Positions 45,962-56,565 of a stretch of DNA of 64,000 nucleotides are shown in pieces. Numbering within the stretch: the stretch's first letter is position 1; each line of letters starts with the position of its first letter. Both the position numbers and the translations under genes were made by a program. The notes beneath the pieces are model-generated. The model ran no database searches. It saw only the letters and a list, made by a program, of their open reading frames with translations, and was not told the origin of the DNA. This DNA is from Amycolatopsis sp. CA-128772. GTDB taxonomy: Bacteria; Actinomycetota; Actinomycetes; Mycobacteriales; Pseudonocardiaceae. The stretch covers positions 38,997-102,996 of the forward strand of contig NZ_PPHG01000048.1 in the NCBI RefSeq assembly GCF_002904295.1, written 5' to 3'.

Positions 45962-47730
45962 CAGGCCGCCTCCGCCACGGTCAGCTGCGAGTCGACGATC
46001 TGCGCGTAGGTGGCGCTGGTGGCCAGCAGTTCGTCGTGGGTGCCGGTGGCCTCGACCCGGCCGGCTTCGAGGACCACGATCGTCTCCGCGGTGCGGATGG
46101 TAGACACGCGCTGGGCGACGATCACCTGGGTGGCATCCCCGATTTCGCGGGCGAGCGCGGTGCGCACCGCCACTTCGGTCGCGTTGTCCAGCGCGGAAAA
46201 CGCGTCGTCGAACAGGTAGATCCGCGGCCGGGCCAGCAGCACCCGGGCGATCGCGAGCCGCTGCCGCTGCCCGCCGGACACCGTGCTGCCGCCCTGCCCG
46301 ATCACCGTGTCCAGCCCCTCGGGCATGGCCCGGACGAACTCGGCGGCCTGCGCGACCTCCAGCGCGTGCCACAGCTGGGCTTCGTCGGCGGCCGGGTTGC
46401 CGAAGCGGAGGTTGTCCGCGACCGTCCCGGCGAACAGGTAGGCGCGCTGCGGCACCAGCCCGATCTGTGCGGACAGGTCGCGCCGGGCCACCGCGCGGAC
46501 GTCGGCGCCGTCGAGGCGCACCGCGCCTTCGTCCACGTCGAGCAGCCGCGCCATCACGTTGACCAGGGTCGTCTTGCCGCTGCCGGTCGAGCCGATGATC
46601 GCGGTGGTCCGGCCGGGCCGCGCGGCCAGGCTCACCCCGCGCAGGACGGGGACTTCGGCGCCCGGGTAGCCGAACGTGACGTCGGCGAGGTCCAGGTCCC
46701 CGCGCCACTTCTCCACGGCGACGGGCGTGGCGGGCTCGGCGATGCTCGGCTCGGTGGTCAGGACCTCGGTGATCCGGCCGGCGCTCACCTTCGCCCGCGG
46801 CGCCATCATGAAGACGCTCAGGCCCTGCGTGACCGCGCCCAGGGTCAGCGTCAGGTAGGTCAGGAACGCGATCAGCGTGCCCAGCTGCAGGTCGCCACCG
46901 ACGACCCGGTGCCCGCCGATGGCGAGCACCGCGACCGCGGCCAGGTTGGAGATCAGCAGCGAAGTCGCGCCGAAGAACGCCTGCACGCGGCCCAGCCGGA
47001 TGCCCACGTCCATCAGGTCGGTGTTCGCCTCGGCGAACCGGCGCTTTTCGTTCGCGTCCCGGACGAACGCGCGGATCACGCGGATGCCGGTGATCTGCTC
47101 GCGCATCACGCGGTTGACCGCGTCCACGAACCGCTGCAGCAGCCGGGACGCCGGCACCATCTGCCGGATGAGCAGCCCGATCGTCACCACCCCGACCGGC
47201 ACCGCGACCAGCAGCACCAGCGAGGACGGCGCGTCCTGCCGCACGGCCAGCACGATGCCGCCGGTCGCCACGAACGGCGCGGTCAGCAGCATCGCCAGCG
47301 TGGTGTAGCAGATCAGCTGCACCTGCTGGACGTCGTTGGTGCTGCGGGTCAGCAGCGACGAGGCGCCGAACCGGGCCATTTCCCGCGCGGAAAAACCGGA
47401 CACGCGGTCGAACAACGCGGCCCGCAGGTCCGCGCCCAGTCCCATCGCGACTCGCGCGCCGAGGTACACCGCGCCGCCCGCGCAGGCGATCTGCGCCAGC
47501 GTCGCGGCCAGCATGATCCCGCCGTGCCCGAGGATGTAACCGGTGTTGCCGGTGAGCACGCCGTAATCCACGACGTCGGCGTTCAGCGTCGGCAAATACA
47601 GCAACGCCACGGCCTGCGCCACCTGCAGCAGGACGATCACCAGCAATTGACGGCGGTATCTGCCCAACCGCGGTTTCAGGAGGGCCAGCAACGAGGACGG
47701 CGGCGACGCCGGTTCGGCGGGTGCGGTCAT
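45961..47730 (-). CDS. ABC exporter half-transporter (TMD-NBD), degenerate half
   Basis: A 589-residue TMD-NBD protein: six-helix membrane domain (about 30-320), Walker A GSTGSGKTT, signature VSGGQRQRL, and Walker B IYLFDDAFSALD, where the catalytic Glu after the Walker B Asp is Asp. That asymmetry is typical of heterodimeric exporters in which one ATP site is slow. It is the first gene of the pair, with its ATG at 47730. No RifZ-type box is seen upstream (47731-47870), so it may be expressed independently of the biosynthetic operons. Confidence 0.92.
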   Translation of the reverse strand: MTAPAEPASPPSSLLALLKPRLGRYRRQLLVIVLLQVAQAVALLYLPTLNADVVDYGVLTGNTGYILGHGGIMLAATLAQIACAGGAVYLGARVAMGLGADLRAALFDRVSGFSAREMARFGASSLLTRSTNDVQQVQLICYTTLAMLLTAPFVATGGIVLAVRQDAPSSLVLLVAVPVGVVTIGLLIRQMVPASRLLQRFVDAVNRVMREQITGIRVIRAFVRDANEKRRFAEANTDLMDVGIRLGRVQAFFGATSLLISNLAAVAVLAIGGHRVVGGDLQLGTLIAFLTYLTLTLGAVTQGLSVFMMAPRAKVSAGRITEVLTTEPSIAEPATPVAVEKWRGDLDLADVTFGYPGAEVPVLRGVSLAARPGRTTAIIGSTGSGKTTLVNVMARLLDVDEGAVRLDGADVRAVARRDLSAQIGLVPQRAYLFAGTVADNLRFGNPAADEAQLWHALEVAQAAEFVRAMPEGLDTVIGQGGSTVSGGQRQRLAIARVLLARPRIYLFDDAFSALDNATEVAVRTALAREIGDATQVIVAQRVSTIRTAETIVVLEAGRVEATGTHDELLATSATYAQIVDSQLTVAEAA

Positions 47731-47877
47731 GGCGCCACCATAGCCAGGTCTACGGCGGTGTTTCCCGCCGCCGTTGACAGCACGGTCGGGAACAGAGCCG
47801 TTGGCACGGAAAAGCCCTCCAGTCAGCGTGCGATGCCACGCGCCCCGCCAGGATTTCGGACGCCGCGGCGCGGAGCC

Positions 47878-47921
47878 ACTACCAACCTTGGTAGTTCCCT
47901 TTTCGCGCCCCCTATTACCCT
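47878..47921 (+). promoter_or_regulatory. Palindromic operator (RifZ-related) before the multicopper oxidase
   Basis: ACTACCAA-CC-TTGGTAGT at 47878-47895 is a perfect dyad containing CTACC and its mirror GGTAG, six bases apart. A TACCCT -10 candidate lies at 47916-47921. Similar to the site at 50039; a variant RifZ box or the site of another dimeric regulator. Confidence 0.55.
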
Positions 47922-47956
47922 GGCAAAACGGGCATCCGGTGGCTCATGATGCCCGC

Positions 47957-49942
47957 GTGAACGATGCTTATCCGTTGGATGATCCTGACGGCGCGCCGGA
48001 AGAACCGGTCGGCCGCCGGACGTTCCTCACCTCCGCCATGCTCGGCTCGGCGGGTCTGGTGGTGGGCGTCAACGTGTTCGGCCCGAGCCTGTTCGGCTCG
48101 GGCGCACCCGAGGCGGCGGCCGCTTTGCCGGCCCAGCCGCTCGGGCCTGGGGCCCCGAATTTCGGTCTGACCAAGTTCCTCGACCCGTTGCGGATCCCGC
48201 CGGTGCTGCGGCCGCAACAGGATCTGCTCACCGTCCGGATGACGAACGCCCGCGTCCGGCTGCATTCCCAGCTCCCCGAAACGGCACTGTGGACCTTCGA
48301 GGGCCAATACCCCGGCCCCACCATCGAAGTGCGCAGCGGGCGGCGCCTGCGCGTCGCGTGGAGCAACGAACTCACCGGCAAAATTCCCCTGGTGGCGGCG
48401 CGCGTGCCGTTCGCGAAGCCGTCACCGGCGTACACCCCCGGCTACCGCAACGCCGACGGCAGCCTGCCCGCCGGCGTCGGGCTGATCGACGGCGTCGCCG
48501 ACCTGCCGCCGTGGAACGTGGTCCACCTGCACGGCGCGGTGACCGGCGCGCACAACGACGGCTGGGCGCACAACGGGACGCCGTCGGGCGACGCGCAGCT
48601 GACGCAGTACCCGAACCGCCAGGCGGCGACGGCGCTCTGGTACCACGACCACGCCATGGCCGTCACGCGGTTCACCGTCTACTCCGGGCTGGCGGGCATG
48701 TATCTGGTGCGCGACGCCGAAGAGGACGCGGCCGGGCTGCCGCGCGGCGAGCGGGAGATCCCGCTGATCATCGCCGACCGCAACCTCGACACCGACCCGG
48801 CCACCGGCGCGCTCACCGGGCAGCTGCTGTACAAGCTGCCCTACGTGCCGGCGACCGGCACGACGGCCCCGGTCACCGGTCCCTTCCAGCTCGTCAACGG
48901 CGTCATCTGGCCGCACCTCGACGTGGCCGCGGGCCTGTACCGCTTCCGCGTGCTGAACGCGGCGAACTCGCGGTTCTTCCGCCTCGACCTGATCGACGAA
49001 GCGGGCGTCCTGCACAACGACGCGGTCCGCATCGCGGGCACCGACGCCGGCCTGCTGCCGGCTCCGGCGCCGGTGCCGGCGGGCGGCCTGACCATCAGCC
49101 CGGCCGAACGCGTCGACCTGCTGGTCGACTTCAGCCGGTTCCCGGGCCAGCGCCTGCGGCTGTCCAACACCGGCAGCGTCGGCGAACCGGACATCATGGA
49201 GTTCCGGGTCGCATCGGGCGCCCGGCGCGAACCGGTCGCGATCCCCCCACGGCTCTCGAAGTCCTACGTGCGGCTCGTGCCGGGCACCACCGTCCCGGCC
49301 GACCACGACGAGATCTTCGTGGCGCTGCTGCCGGGAACCGTGGCCGGCGAACCGGACCCGACGATGTGGGAACTGCGGGAGATCACCGACCCGGCCGAGC
49401 TGCCGGCGCAGTTCCCGGCGGCCGGGATCATCCAGCTCACCGACCCGGCCACGGGGCAGGTGCGGACGTTCAAGAAGGTCGCCGGCCTGTTCGACGACAC
49501 GAGAACGATCTTCATCAACCGCGACCGGTGGGCGGTCTGGCACTTCCTCCAGCTCGGCGGCTCACCGCACCCGATGCACATCCACATGACACGGCTGCAG
49601 CTGCTGTCCCGCTCGACGTGGACCGACCTGACCGCGTTCAACGTCCCGGTGGGCGGCACGAGCCGCCCGCTGCCGGCGCCGAACGCGGGCCCGGCGATCG
49701 AGAAGTGGGAGGAGGGCTGGAAGGACACCTTCCAGGCCCGGCAAGGGGAATGGATCACGGTGGCCGGCCAGTTCGACGGCGCCACCGGCGAGTTCATGTA
49801 CCACTGCCACATCCTCGAGCACGAGGACATGGGCATGATGCGCCCGTTCGTCGTGCACCCGCCGGAGATCGCCCGGTTCCACATGCACCCGCACGTCGGC
49901 GTCCACAGTGGACAAAAAGCGACGGGGCACAGCGGGCACTAG
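47957..49942 (+). CDS. Exported multicopper oxidase (phenoxazinone-synthase/CotA-like)
   Basis: A 661-residue three-domain multicopper oxidase with a twin-arginine-like leader (GRRTFLTSAMLGSAGLVVG). All copper motifs are present: VVHLHGA, LWYHDHAM, HPMHIHMTR and YHCHILEHEDMGMM, with Met as the axial ligand. Stretches such as VNGVIWPHLDV recall phenoxazinone synthase. Such enzymes oxidise hydroquinones and aminophenols with oxygen, so converting a rifamycin SV-like hydroquinone to the S-like quinone outside the membrane is an attractive role. I chose the GTG at 47957 since it directly precedes the leader; the open frame reaches further upstream through the operator. A strong terminator follows. 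Confidence 0.9.
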   Translation: MNDAYPLDDPDGAPEEPVGRRTFLTSAMLGSAGLVVGVNVFGPSLFGSGAPEAAAALPAQPLGPGAPNFGLTKFLDPLRIPPVLRPQQDLLTVRMTNARVRLHSQLPETALWTFEGQYPGPTIEVRSGRRLRVAWSNELTGKIPLVAARVPFAKPSPAYTPGYRNADGSLPAGVGLIDGVADLPPWNVVHLHGAVTGAHNDGWAHNGTPSGDAQLTQYPNRQAATALWYHDHAMAVTRFTVYSGLAGMYLVRDAEEDAAGLPRGEREIPLIIADRNLDTDPATGALTGQLLYKLPYVPATGTTAPVTGPFQLVNGVIWPHLDVAAGLYRFRVLNAANSRFFRLDLIDEAGVLHNDAVRIAGTDAGLLPAPAPVPAGGLTISPAERVDLLVDFSRFPGQRLRLSNTGSVGEPDIMEFRVASGARREPVAIPPRLSKSYVRLVPGTTVPADHDEIFVALLPGTVAGEPDPTMWELREITDPAELPAQFPAAGIIQLTDPATGQVRTFKKVAGLFDDTRTIFINRDRWAVWHFLQLGGSPHPMHIHMTRLQLLSRSTWTDLTAFNVPVGGTSRPLPAPNAGPAIEKWEEGWKDTFQARQGEWITVAGQFDGATGEFMYHCHILEHEDMGMMRPFVVHPPEIARFHMHPHVGVHSGQKATGHSGH

Positions 49943-49948
49943 ACCACC

Positions 49949-49980
49949 GCGAGCCGGGCGGGAGATCCCGCCCGGCTCGC
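49949..49980 (+). terminator. Hairpin terminator after the multicopper oxidase
   Basis: A perfect 15-base inverted repeat (49949-49963 and 49966-49980) with a two-base centre, followed by TGGGGTTTT. It starts seven bases after the stop codon and fits an intrinsic terminator. Confidence 0.85.
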
Positions 49981-50038
49981 TGGGGTTTTCCGAGTAGCGG
50001 TCGTTCATCGGGGCGCTGGGACGCCCGGCACGGCGGAA

Positions 50039-50083
50039 CTACCAACGATTGGTATGGGGCTTCCGCCCCGCCTCTCCTAGCGT
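50039..50083 (+). promoter_or_regulatory. RifZ-type box and -10 element before the mutase operon
   Basis: CTACC-AACGATTG-GTATG at 50039-50056 (one mismatch to the right half), 21 bases, then TAGCGT at 50078-50083. It also forms the dyad TACCAA-CGA-TTGGTA. The ATG at 50092 is about where the transcript should start. Confidence 0.6.
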
Positions 50084-50091
50084 GGTGAGCG

Positions 50092-51668
<1,577 letters not shown>

Positions 51669-51669
<1 letters not shown>

Positions 51670-52064
51670 TGCCGGCCCGGGTGCTGATCGCCAAGCCGGG
51701 CCTGGACGGTCACGACCGCGGCGCGAAGATCGTCGCCCGGACGCTGCGGGACGCCGGGTTCGAGGTGATCTTCACCGGGATCCGCAAGCGGATCGAAGAG
51801 ATCGTGACGATGGCGCTGCAGGAGGACGTCGCCGTGGTCGGCCTGAGCATCCTGTCCGGCGCGCACCTGTCGCTGACCACCCGCACCGTCGACGCGCTGC
51901 GGGCCGCCGGCGCCGGCGACATCGCGGTGATCGTCGGCGGCACGATCCCGCCGTCGGACGTGCCCCGGCTCGAGGCCGCGGGCGCGGCCGCGGTCTTCCC
52001 GACCGGGACGGCGCTGGACGTGCTGGTGGCCGAGGTCGGCAAGCTGACGGCGAGCCCCCGGTGA
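51669..52064 (+). CDS. B12-dependent mutase, small (cobalamin-binding) subunit
   Basis: A 131-residue cobalamin-binding domain with the DxHxxG signature (Asp14, His16, Gly19 in GLDGHDRGAK), where His ligates cobalt, plus LSGAHLSL and GGTIPPSD. It completes the large subunit encoded immediately upstream; ATG overlaps that stop in TGATG, which should give equal amounts of the two. Splitting into two chains is usual for isobutyryl-, 2-hydroxyisobutyryl- and pivalyl-CoA mutases, less so for bacterial methylmalonyl-CoA mutase. Confidence 0.94.
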
Positions 52065-53095
52065 CCGCCGGCCCGCTCGCGGGCATCCGCGTGCTCGAGG
52101 CCGGGCACATCCTCGCCGGCCCGTACGCGACGATGCTGCTGGCCGACCTGGGGGCCGAGGTCATCAAGATCGAGCCGCCGACCGGCGACCTCTCGCGCCA
52201 GGTGGGCGACGCCTACTTCGCCAGCATCAACCGCAACAAGCGCAGCATCTGCCTCGACCTCCACACCGCGGACGGCCGCCGGCGCCTGGGCGAGCTGGTC
52301 GCCGGATCGCACGCGCTGCTGGTGAACCTCAAGCCGTCGGTGATCCACCGCCTCGGCCTGACCTACGCATCGCTGCGGCGCTGGAACGAGCGGATCGTCT
52401 GCGTCGCGGTCACCGGCTACGGCCTGGACGCGGGCGACGAGCCGGCCTTCGACTACGTGGTCCAGGCGGCGACGGGCGTCGCGGCCCTCACCGGCGACCC
52501 GGCCGGCCCCCCGACCCTGCCGGGCTATTCGGCGGCGGACAACTCGGCGGGCCTGGCCGCGGCCCTCGGCCTGCTGGCCCAGATCGTGTCCGGCCGCGGC
52601 GGCCAGGTCGAGGTGACGCTGCGGGACGTGATGCTGTCCCAGCTCAACTACCGCGCCTCGGCGTACCTCAACGAAGGCACGGAACCCCACCGCCGTCCGT
52701 TCGGCGCGCACTCGTTCTACGTACCCGCCCAGCTCTTCGCCACGGCCGAGGGCTACCTGGCGCTGTTCATCACCCACGACGGCTTCTGGAAGTCGTTCGC
52801 CACGGAGGCGGCCATCGCGGGCTTCGAGACGATGGCAGAGCGCGTCGCGCGGCGGGCGGAGGTGCTGGCGGTGGTGTCGGAGGTCCTGGCGACGGACACG
52901 GCGAAGTCGTGGGAAGCCCGCCTGCGCCCGCTCGGGGTACCGGCGTCGGCGGTCCGGACGCTGCCGGAGGCCCTGGCGGAAACCCCGGAAGCCATCGTGA
53001 CGGCCGGGGACTTCCGGCTGGTCGGCAGCCCGGTCCGGGTCGCCGGGTACGAGCCGCAGCACCGGCCGCCGCCCTCGCTGGGCGAGTACGCCTAA
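52061..53095 (+). CDS. Family III CoA-transferase (CaiB/BaiF type)
   Basis: A 344-residue class III CoA-transferase: N-terminal GIRVLEAGHILAGPYATMLLADLGAEVIK pattern, SINRNKRSICLDL, and the catalytic Asp at 160 in SAADNSAGL. It moves CoA between carboxylic acids through an aspartyl-CoA anhydride. The GTG start overlaps the small mutase subunit stop, so the three genes act as a unit; the transferase could load the dicarboxylic acid onto CoA or swap CoA between its two carboxyls before acyl transfer. The family usually has about 400 residues; this one is short at the C-terminal side. It overlaps the convergent flavoprotein gene by four bases. Confidence 0.9.
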   Translation: MTAGPLAGIRVLEAGHILAGPYATMLLADLGAEVIKIEPPTGDLSRQVGDAYFASINRNKRSICLDLHTADGRRRLGELVAGSHALLVNLKPSVIHRLGLTYASLRRWNERIVCVAVTGYGLDAGDEPAFDYVVQAATGVAALTGDPAGPPTLPGYSAADNSAGLAAALGLLAQIVSGRGGQVEVTLRDVMLSQLNYRASAYLNEGTEPHRRPFGAHSFYVPAQLFATAEGYLALFITHDGFWKSFATEAAIAGFETMAERVARRAEVLAVVSEVLATDTAKSWEARLRPLGVPASAVRTLPEALAETPEAIVTAGDFRLVGSPVRVAGYEPQHRPPPSLGEYA

Positions 53096-54546
53096 CGGGC
53101 CGGGACCGCGGCCCCAAGCCGGTGCTGGAGGTCGTCGACCAGCGCTTCGAGCTCCGCCACGCCGGTCGCCGTCCCGAAGACGTGGTAGTCCGGCCGCATC
53201 AGCACCGAAGTAGCCCCGTACCGCGCCAGGAACGGCCGGAGGACGTCGTCCGGCCGCACCACGCGGGTATCGAGCGAGGCGAGGAACGGCGAGTCGTACT
53301 CCTCGGAAGTCAGCAGCACGAAACCCGGCTCGACGCCGGGCCCGTGCGGCACGACCACACCCGCGCCCGGGCTTTCGTGCACCAGCCCGCCGGTGAGCGG
53401 CGAAGCCGGTTCCGGACGCCCGGCCGGCTTGCCACGGCGGTTGGCCAGCACCGTCTCGTCCCGCGCGGCCGCCGCGGCCGGGTCCGTCACGCAGATCACC
53501 CGGCCCAGCTGGACCGACGCGAGGATCGCCTCCTTCGCCGCCGCCCGGCGTTCCTCCTCGTAACTGTCCAAAAGAGACGGACCGGCCAGGCCGCCGAGCA
53601 CCAGATCCAGCTTCCACGCCAGGTTCGTGACGTCGCGGATACCGGAACACATGCCCTGGCCGGCGAACGGCGGCATCAGGTGCGCCGCGTCGCCGGCGAG
53701 CAGGACGTGGCCCACCCGCCAGCGGTCGGCCCACCGGGCCTGGAAGATGTACGTCGTGCTGCGCAGCAGGGTCGCCGTATCCGGGGTGACGCCGAAGGGC
53801 GCCATCAGCCGCCACGCCGTTTCGTCTTTGTTCAGCTCCGCCGCGCTTTCCCCCGGCAGCCGCATGAACTCCCAGCGCCGGCGGCCCGGCCCGCTGCCCA
53901 CGAGCGTCGTGGGCCGGGCCGGGTCGCAGATCTGGACGTTCGTCGGCACGAACTCGCGCGGCTCGTTCAGCCGGACGTCGCAGAGCAGCCACTCGTACGA
54001 GAAGCCGAGGTCGGTCACCGGCACGTCGAGGTGCTCGCGGACGAAGCTGTTCGCGCCGTCGCAACCCACCACCCACCGCGCCGAGATCGTCCGCGGCACC
54101 TCGTCTTCGTCGACGGCGGTGACCTCGACGCCCGATTCGCCGTCGGCGATGGCCACCACCTCGTGCCCGCGCAGGACCGTGAGCCCGGGAAGCGCCTGCG
54201 CCCGGGCCGCGAGCAGCTCCTCCAGGGCCGGCTGGTGCATGGTGTTCGCGTCCGGCCGGCCGTAGCGGCCGGTGGTGGAAAAGGCGATGTCCAGCAGGGT
54301 CCGGCCGTCGGCGGTCTGCCACTGGTAGCCGTTGGCCGGGGCGGTGATCGCGGCGAGGTCGCCGCCGATGCCGGTGGCGGCCAGCAGCCGGGCGGTCTCG
54401 CCGTCGAAGCTGGTCGCGCGGGGCAGCTTGTACGGCCGGGGACGGCGTTCGAGCACCGTCACCCGCCGGCCGCGCTGCGCCAGCAGCACCGCGAGGGTCG
54501 CGCCGATCGGGCCGTTGCCGACGATGACGACGTCCGTGTCCGTCAC
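53092..54546 (-). CDS. FAD-dependent aromatic hydroxylase (Rif19-like, 3-HPP hydroxylase type)
   Basis: A 484-residue class A flavoprotein monooxygenase: GxGxxG in VIVGNGPIGATLA, the DG motif GCDGANSFVRE and the second FAD motif LLAGDAAHLMPPFAGQGM. In rifamycin producers the orf19 homologue hydroxylates the aromatic starter-derived ring and is needed for closing the naphthalene ring during chain extension. A rifampicin-type monooxygenase (Rox) that inactivates the drug belongs to the same fold, so self-resistance cannot be excluded. GTG start overlaps the upstream acyltransferase stop; same operon as rifR. Confidence 0.85.
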   Translation of the reverse strand: MTDTDVVIVGNGPIGATLAVLLAQRGRRVTVLERRPRPYKLPRATSFDGETARLLAATGIGGDLAAITAPANGYQWQTADGRTLLDIAFSTTGRYGRPDANTMHQPALEELLAARAQALPGLTVLRGHEVVAIADGESGVEVTAVDEDEVPRTISARWVVGCDGANSFVREHLDVPVTDLGFSYEWLLCDVRLNEPREFVPTNVQICDPARPTTLVGSGPGRRRWEFMRLPGESAAELNKDETAWRLMAPFGVTPDTATLLRSTTYIFQARWADRWRVGHVLLAGDAAHLMPPFAGQGMCSGIRDVTNLAWKLDLVLGGLAGPSLLDSYEEERRAAAKEAILASVQLGRVICVTDPAAAAARDETVLANRRGKPAGRPEPASPLTGGLVHESPGAGVVVPHGPGVEPGFVLLTSEEYDSPFLASLDTRVVRPDDVLRPFLARYGATSVLMRPDYHVFGTATGVAELEALVDDLQHRLGAAVPAR

Positions 54547-55748
54547 GGCAGCTCGCCACGGAGCACGTGGTTCACCCGCTCGCGGACGCAGGCGACGCGG
54601 TCGGGCAGCGACGGGTCGCCTTCGGGCCACACCAGGTCGATCCCGACCCGGCCGCCGAACGTGCTCAGCACGTAGCCGCCGAGGGCGAGGGTCTCGCGCA
54701 TCCGGGACGCGGAGTGCAGGTTGGTCAGCCGCAGGCCGGCCGGGGTGCGCATCGGCGGCGCCACCCCCCAGTTCATGATGCTGACCACGGCGAGCGCGAG
54801 GCTCGGGTCCCACGGCTTCGCGGCGGCGGGCCGCGCCAACATGTCCAGGATGCTGCGCTGCACGGAACCATCGGTCAGCCCGGCCCGCAGCTGTTCGCCG
54901 ATCGCCTGGCCGATCACCACGGCGTCGGGGGCCATCCCGGCGGTCACCTTGAACCCGACGCCGCCGAGCACGTTGGTGCCCTCGGTCGCGCCGACCGGGG
55001 GAGCCAGCCGGTTGCGCAGGTTCACCGAGTACCGGTACACCAGGTCGGTCAGCGGCATGTCCCGGAGTTCGGCCTCGGCGAGCAGGATCGCGCCCGACAC
55101 CAGGCCGTTGATCGTCACCTTCTCGCGGTGCCCGAGGTCGGCCAGCGCCGCCGTTTCCGCCTCGGAAAGCCGGTGCTGGACGACGTGCCGCACGACCGGT
55201 TCCGCGGGGGACACCGCGGGCGGCGGCCCGGCGGCCGGGGGACCGTCGGCGTGGATGCCGCGCTCGGCCAGCAGGTCCTCCAGCGACCGGGGGTACGGCT
55301 GCCGGGGCAGGTCGAGGGCCACGCCTTCGACGACGTCGGTGTAGCACGACCAGAGCGTCGAGAGGATCGCGGTGGCGTGGTGCGCGTCGGCCACGCTGTG
55401 CTGGACCGCCAGGCAGACGCCGGCCTCATCGCCGTCGCGGACGACGTTGAGCGCGCTCAACGCCCGGCTCTGGTCGAGGTCGAGCCCGGCCAGCGGCCGG
55501 CCGGGGTCGCCGTCGGCGAATCGGATCTCCGGCCGCGAATCCGACTCGGTGAGCACGACGCCGTCTTCGGTGACCTCCACCCGGGCCGCGAGGTGCGGGT
55601 AGGCGCGGTACACCGCTTCGAACGCGGTGGTCAGCGCCTCGGGATCCAGCCGGCCGGTCGCGCGCACCGTGTAACCGATGTACGCCTCCTTGACGGCGTG
55701 GATCCGTTCGCTGGGCGCCAACGCACGCCGGACACCAGCTCGCGTCAC
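54543..55748 (-). CDS. PapA5-like acyltransferase (Rif20-like, C-25 or side-chain O-acylation)
   Basis: A 401-residue member of the PapA5/condensation-domain fold. The HHxxxDG active motif appears as QHSVADA: the catalytic second His and the Asp are kept, the first His is Gln and Gly is Ala. In rifamycin synthesis Rif20 acetylates the C-25 hydroxyl. Here it could do that, or attach a dimethylsuccinyl group supplied by the mutase operon. I chose the GTG at 55748 (MTRAGVRRALAPSE) because GGAGGA stands five bases upstream; an in-frame GTG at 55775 overlaps the thioesterase stop. A single acyltransferase gene for two possible acylations is notable. Confidence 0.82.
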   Translation of the reverse strand: MTRAGVRRALAPSERIHAVKEAYIGYTVRATGRLDPEALTTAFEAVYRAYPHLAARVEVTEDGVVLTESDSRPEIRFADGDPGRPLAGLDLDQSRALSALNVVRDGDEAGVCLAVQHSVADAHHATAILSTLWSCYTDVVEGVALDLPRQPYPRSLEDLLAERGIHADGPPAAGPPPAVSPAEPVVRHVVQHRLSEAETAALADLGHREKVTINGLVSGAILLAEAELRDMPLTDLVYRYSVNLRNRLAPPVGATEGTNVLGGVGFKVTAGMAPDAVVIGQAIGEQLRAGLTDGSVQRSILDMLARPAAAKPWDPSLALAVVSIMNWGVAPPMRTPAGLRLTNLHSASRMRETLALGGYVLSTFGGRVGIDLVWPEGDPSLPDRVACVRERVNHVLRGELP

Positions 55749-55771
55749 GTGTTCCTCCAGTGCATCCGCGG

Positions 55772-56536
55772 TCACGGCCGGCTCAGCACGGCGCCGGCCA
55801 GCTTTTCGGTCATCGTCGCGATCATCGGGGCGGCCTGCTCGACCAGGAAGAAGTGCCCGCCCGGCAGCACCCGCAGGTCCGCCGGCCCGGTCGTGTGCTC
55901 CGCCCAGGCGCGGGCTTCGCCGACCGACACCCGCGGATCGCGGTCGCCGGTGAACGCCGTCACCGGGCAGTCCAGCCGGCGCCCGGGTTCGTGCCGGTAG
56001 TCCTTGACCGCCCGGTAGTCGCTGCGGATGGCGGGCAGGACCATCGCGAGCAGTTCGGGGTCGGCGAGCATGGCCGCGTCGGAACCGCCCAGTTTCCGCA
56101 GCTCGGACACGAGCCGCTCGTCCGACGCGCCGTGCACGTCGTCGTCGCGGTAGCACGACGGCGCCCGGCGGCCGGACGCGAAGAGGTGCACCGGCGCGGG
56201 CAGCCCGGCTTCGGGCATCCGCAACGCGATCTCGTAGCCGATGATCGCGCCCATGCTGTGCCCGAAGAGGGCCAGCGGCCGGTCGTCGAACGGGCGCAGC
56301 ACGTCCAGGATCCGGCTCGCCAGCCCGGAAATGCTGCCGACGGGTGGTTCGTGCCGCCGGTCCTGGCGCCCTGGGTACTGGACCGCCAGCACCTCCACCG
56401 CGGGCGCGAGGGCCTTGGCCAGCGGGAAGAAGAAGCTGGCCGAGCCGCCGGCGTGCGGCAGGCACACCAGGCGGACCCGCGCGTCGGGGGCGCGTTCGAA
56501 CCGGCGCAACCACTTCTCGGCGTCTGGTCGGTGCAC
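55772..56536 (-). CDS. rifR: Type II thioesterase (editing)
   Basis: A 254-residue alpha/beta-hydrolase of the external thioesterase group: LVCLPHAGGSASFF, the nucleophile Ser in FGHSMGAIIGYE, Asp in GDRDPRVS and His in GGHFFL. Such enzymes strip aberrant acyl groups from stalled PKS carriers. RifR is the established homologue in rifamycin biosynthesis. GTG start at 56536 with AAAGG about ten bases upstream; 29 bases separate it from the P450 gene ahead of it. Confidence 0.93.
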   Translation of the reverse strand: MHRPDAEKWLRRFERAPDARVRLVCLPHAGGSASFFFPLAKALAPAVEVLAVQYPGRQDRRHEPPVGSISGLASRILDVLRPFDDRPLALFGHSMGAIIGYEIALRMPEAGLPAPVHLFASGRRAPSCYRDDDVHGASDERLVSELRKLGGSDAAMLADPELLAMVLPAIRSDYRAVKDYRHEPGRRLDCPVTAFTGDRDPRVSVGEARAWAEHTTGPADLRVLPGGHFFLVEQAAPMIATMTEKLAGAVLSRP

Positions 56537-56565
56537 GAGCGAACTGCCTTTCGCCTGCCCTGTGC

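Noticed and set aside
47774..47956. Upstream extension of the multicopper oxidase
   Set aside because: It would run through the operator and promoter at 47878-47921 and put residues before the Tat leader.
53092..54546. Flavoprotein as a rifampicin-inactivating monooxygenase (Rox)
   Set aside because: Same fold, but the operon with rifR and an acyltransferase fits the Rif19 ring-forming hydroxylase better; kept only as an alternative.
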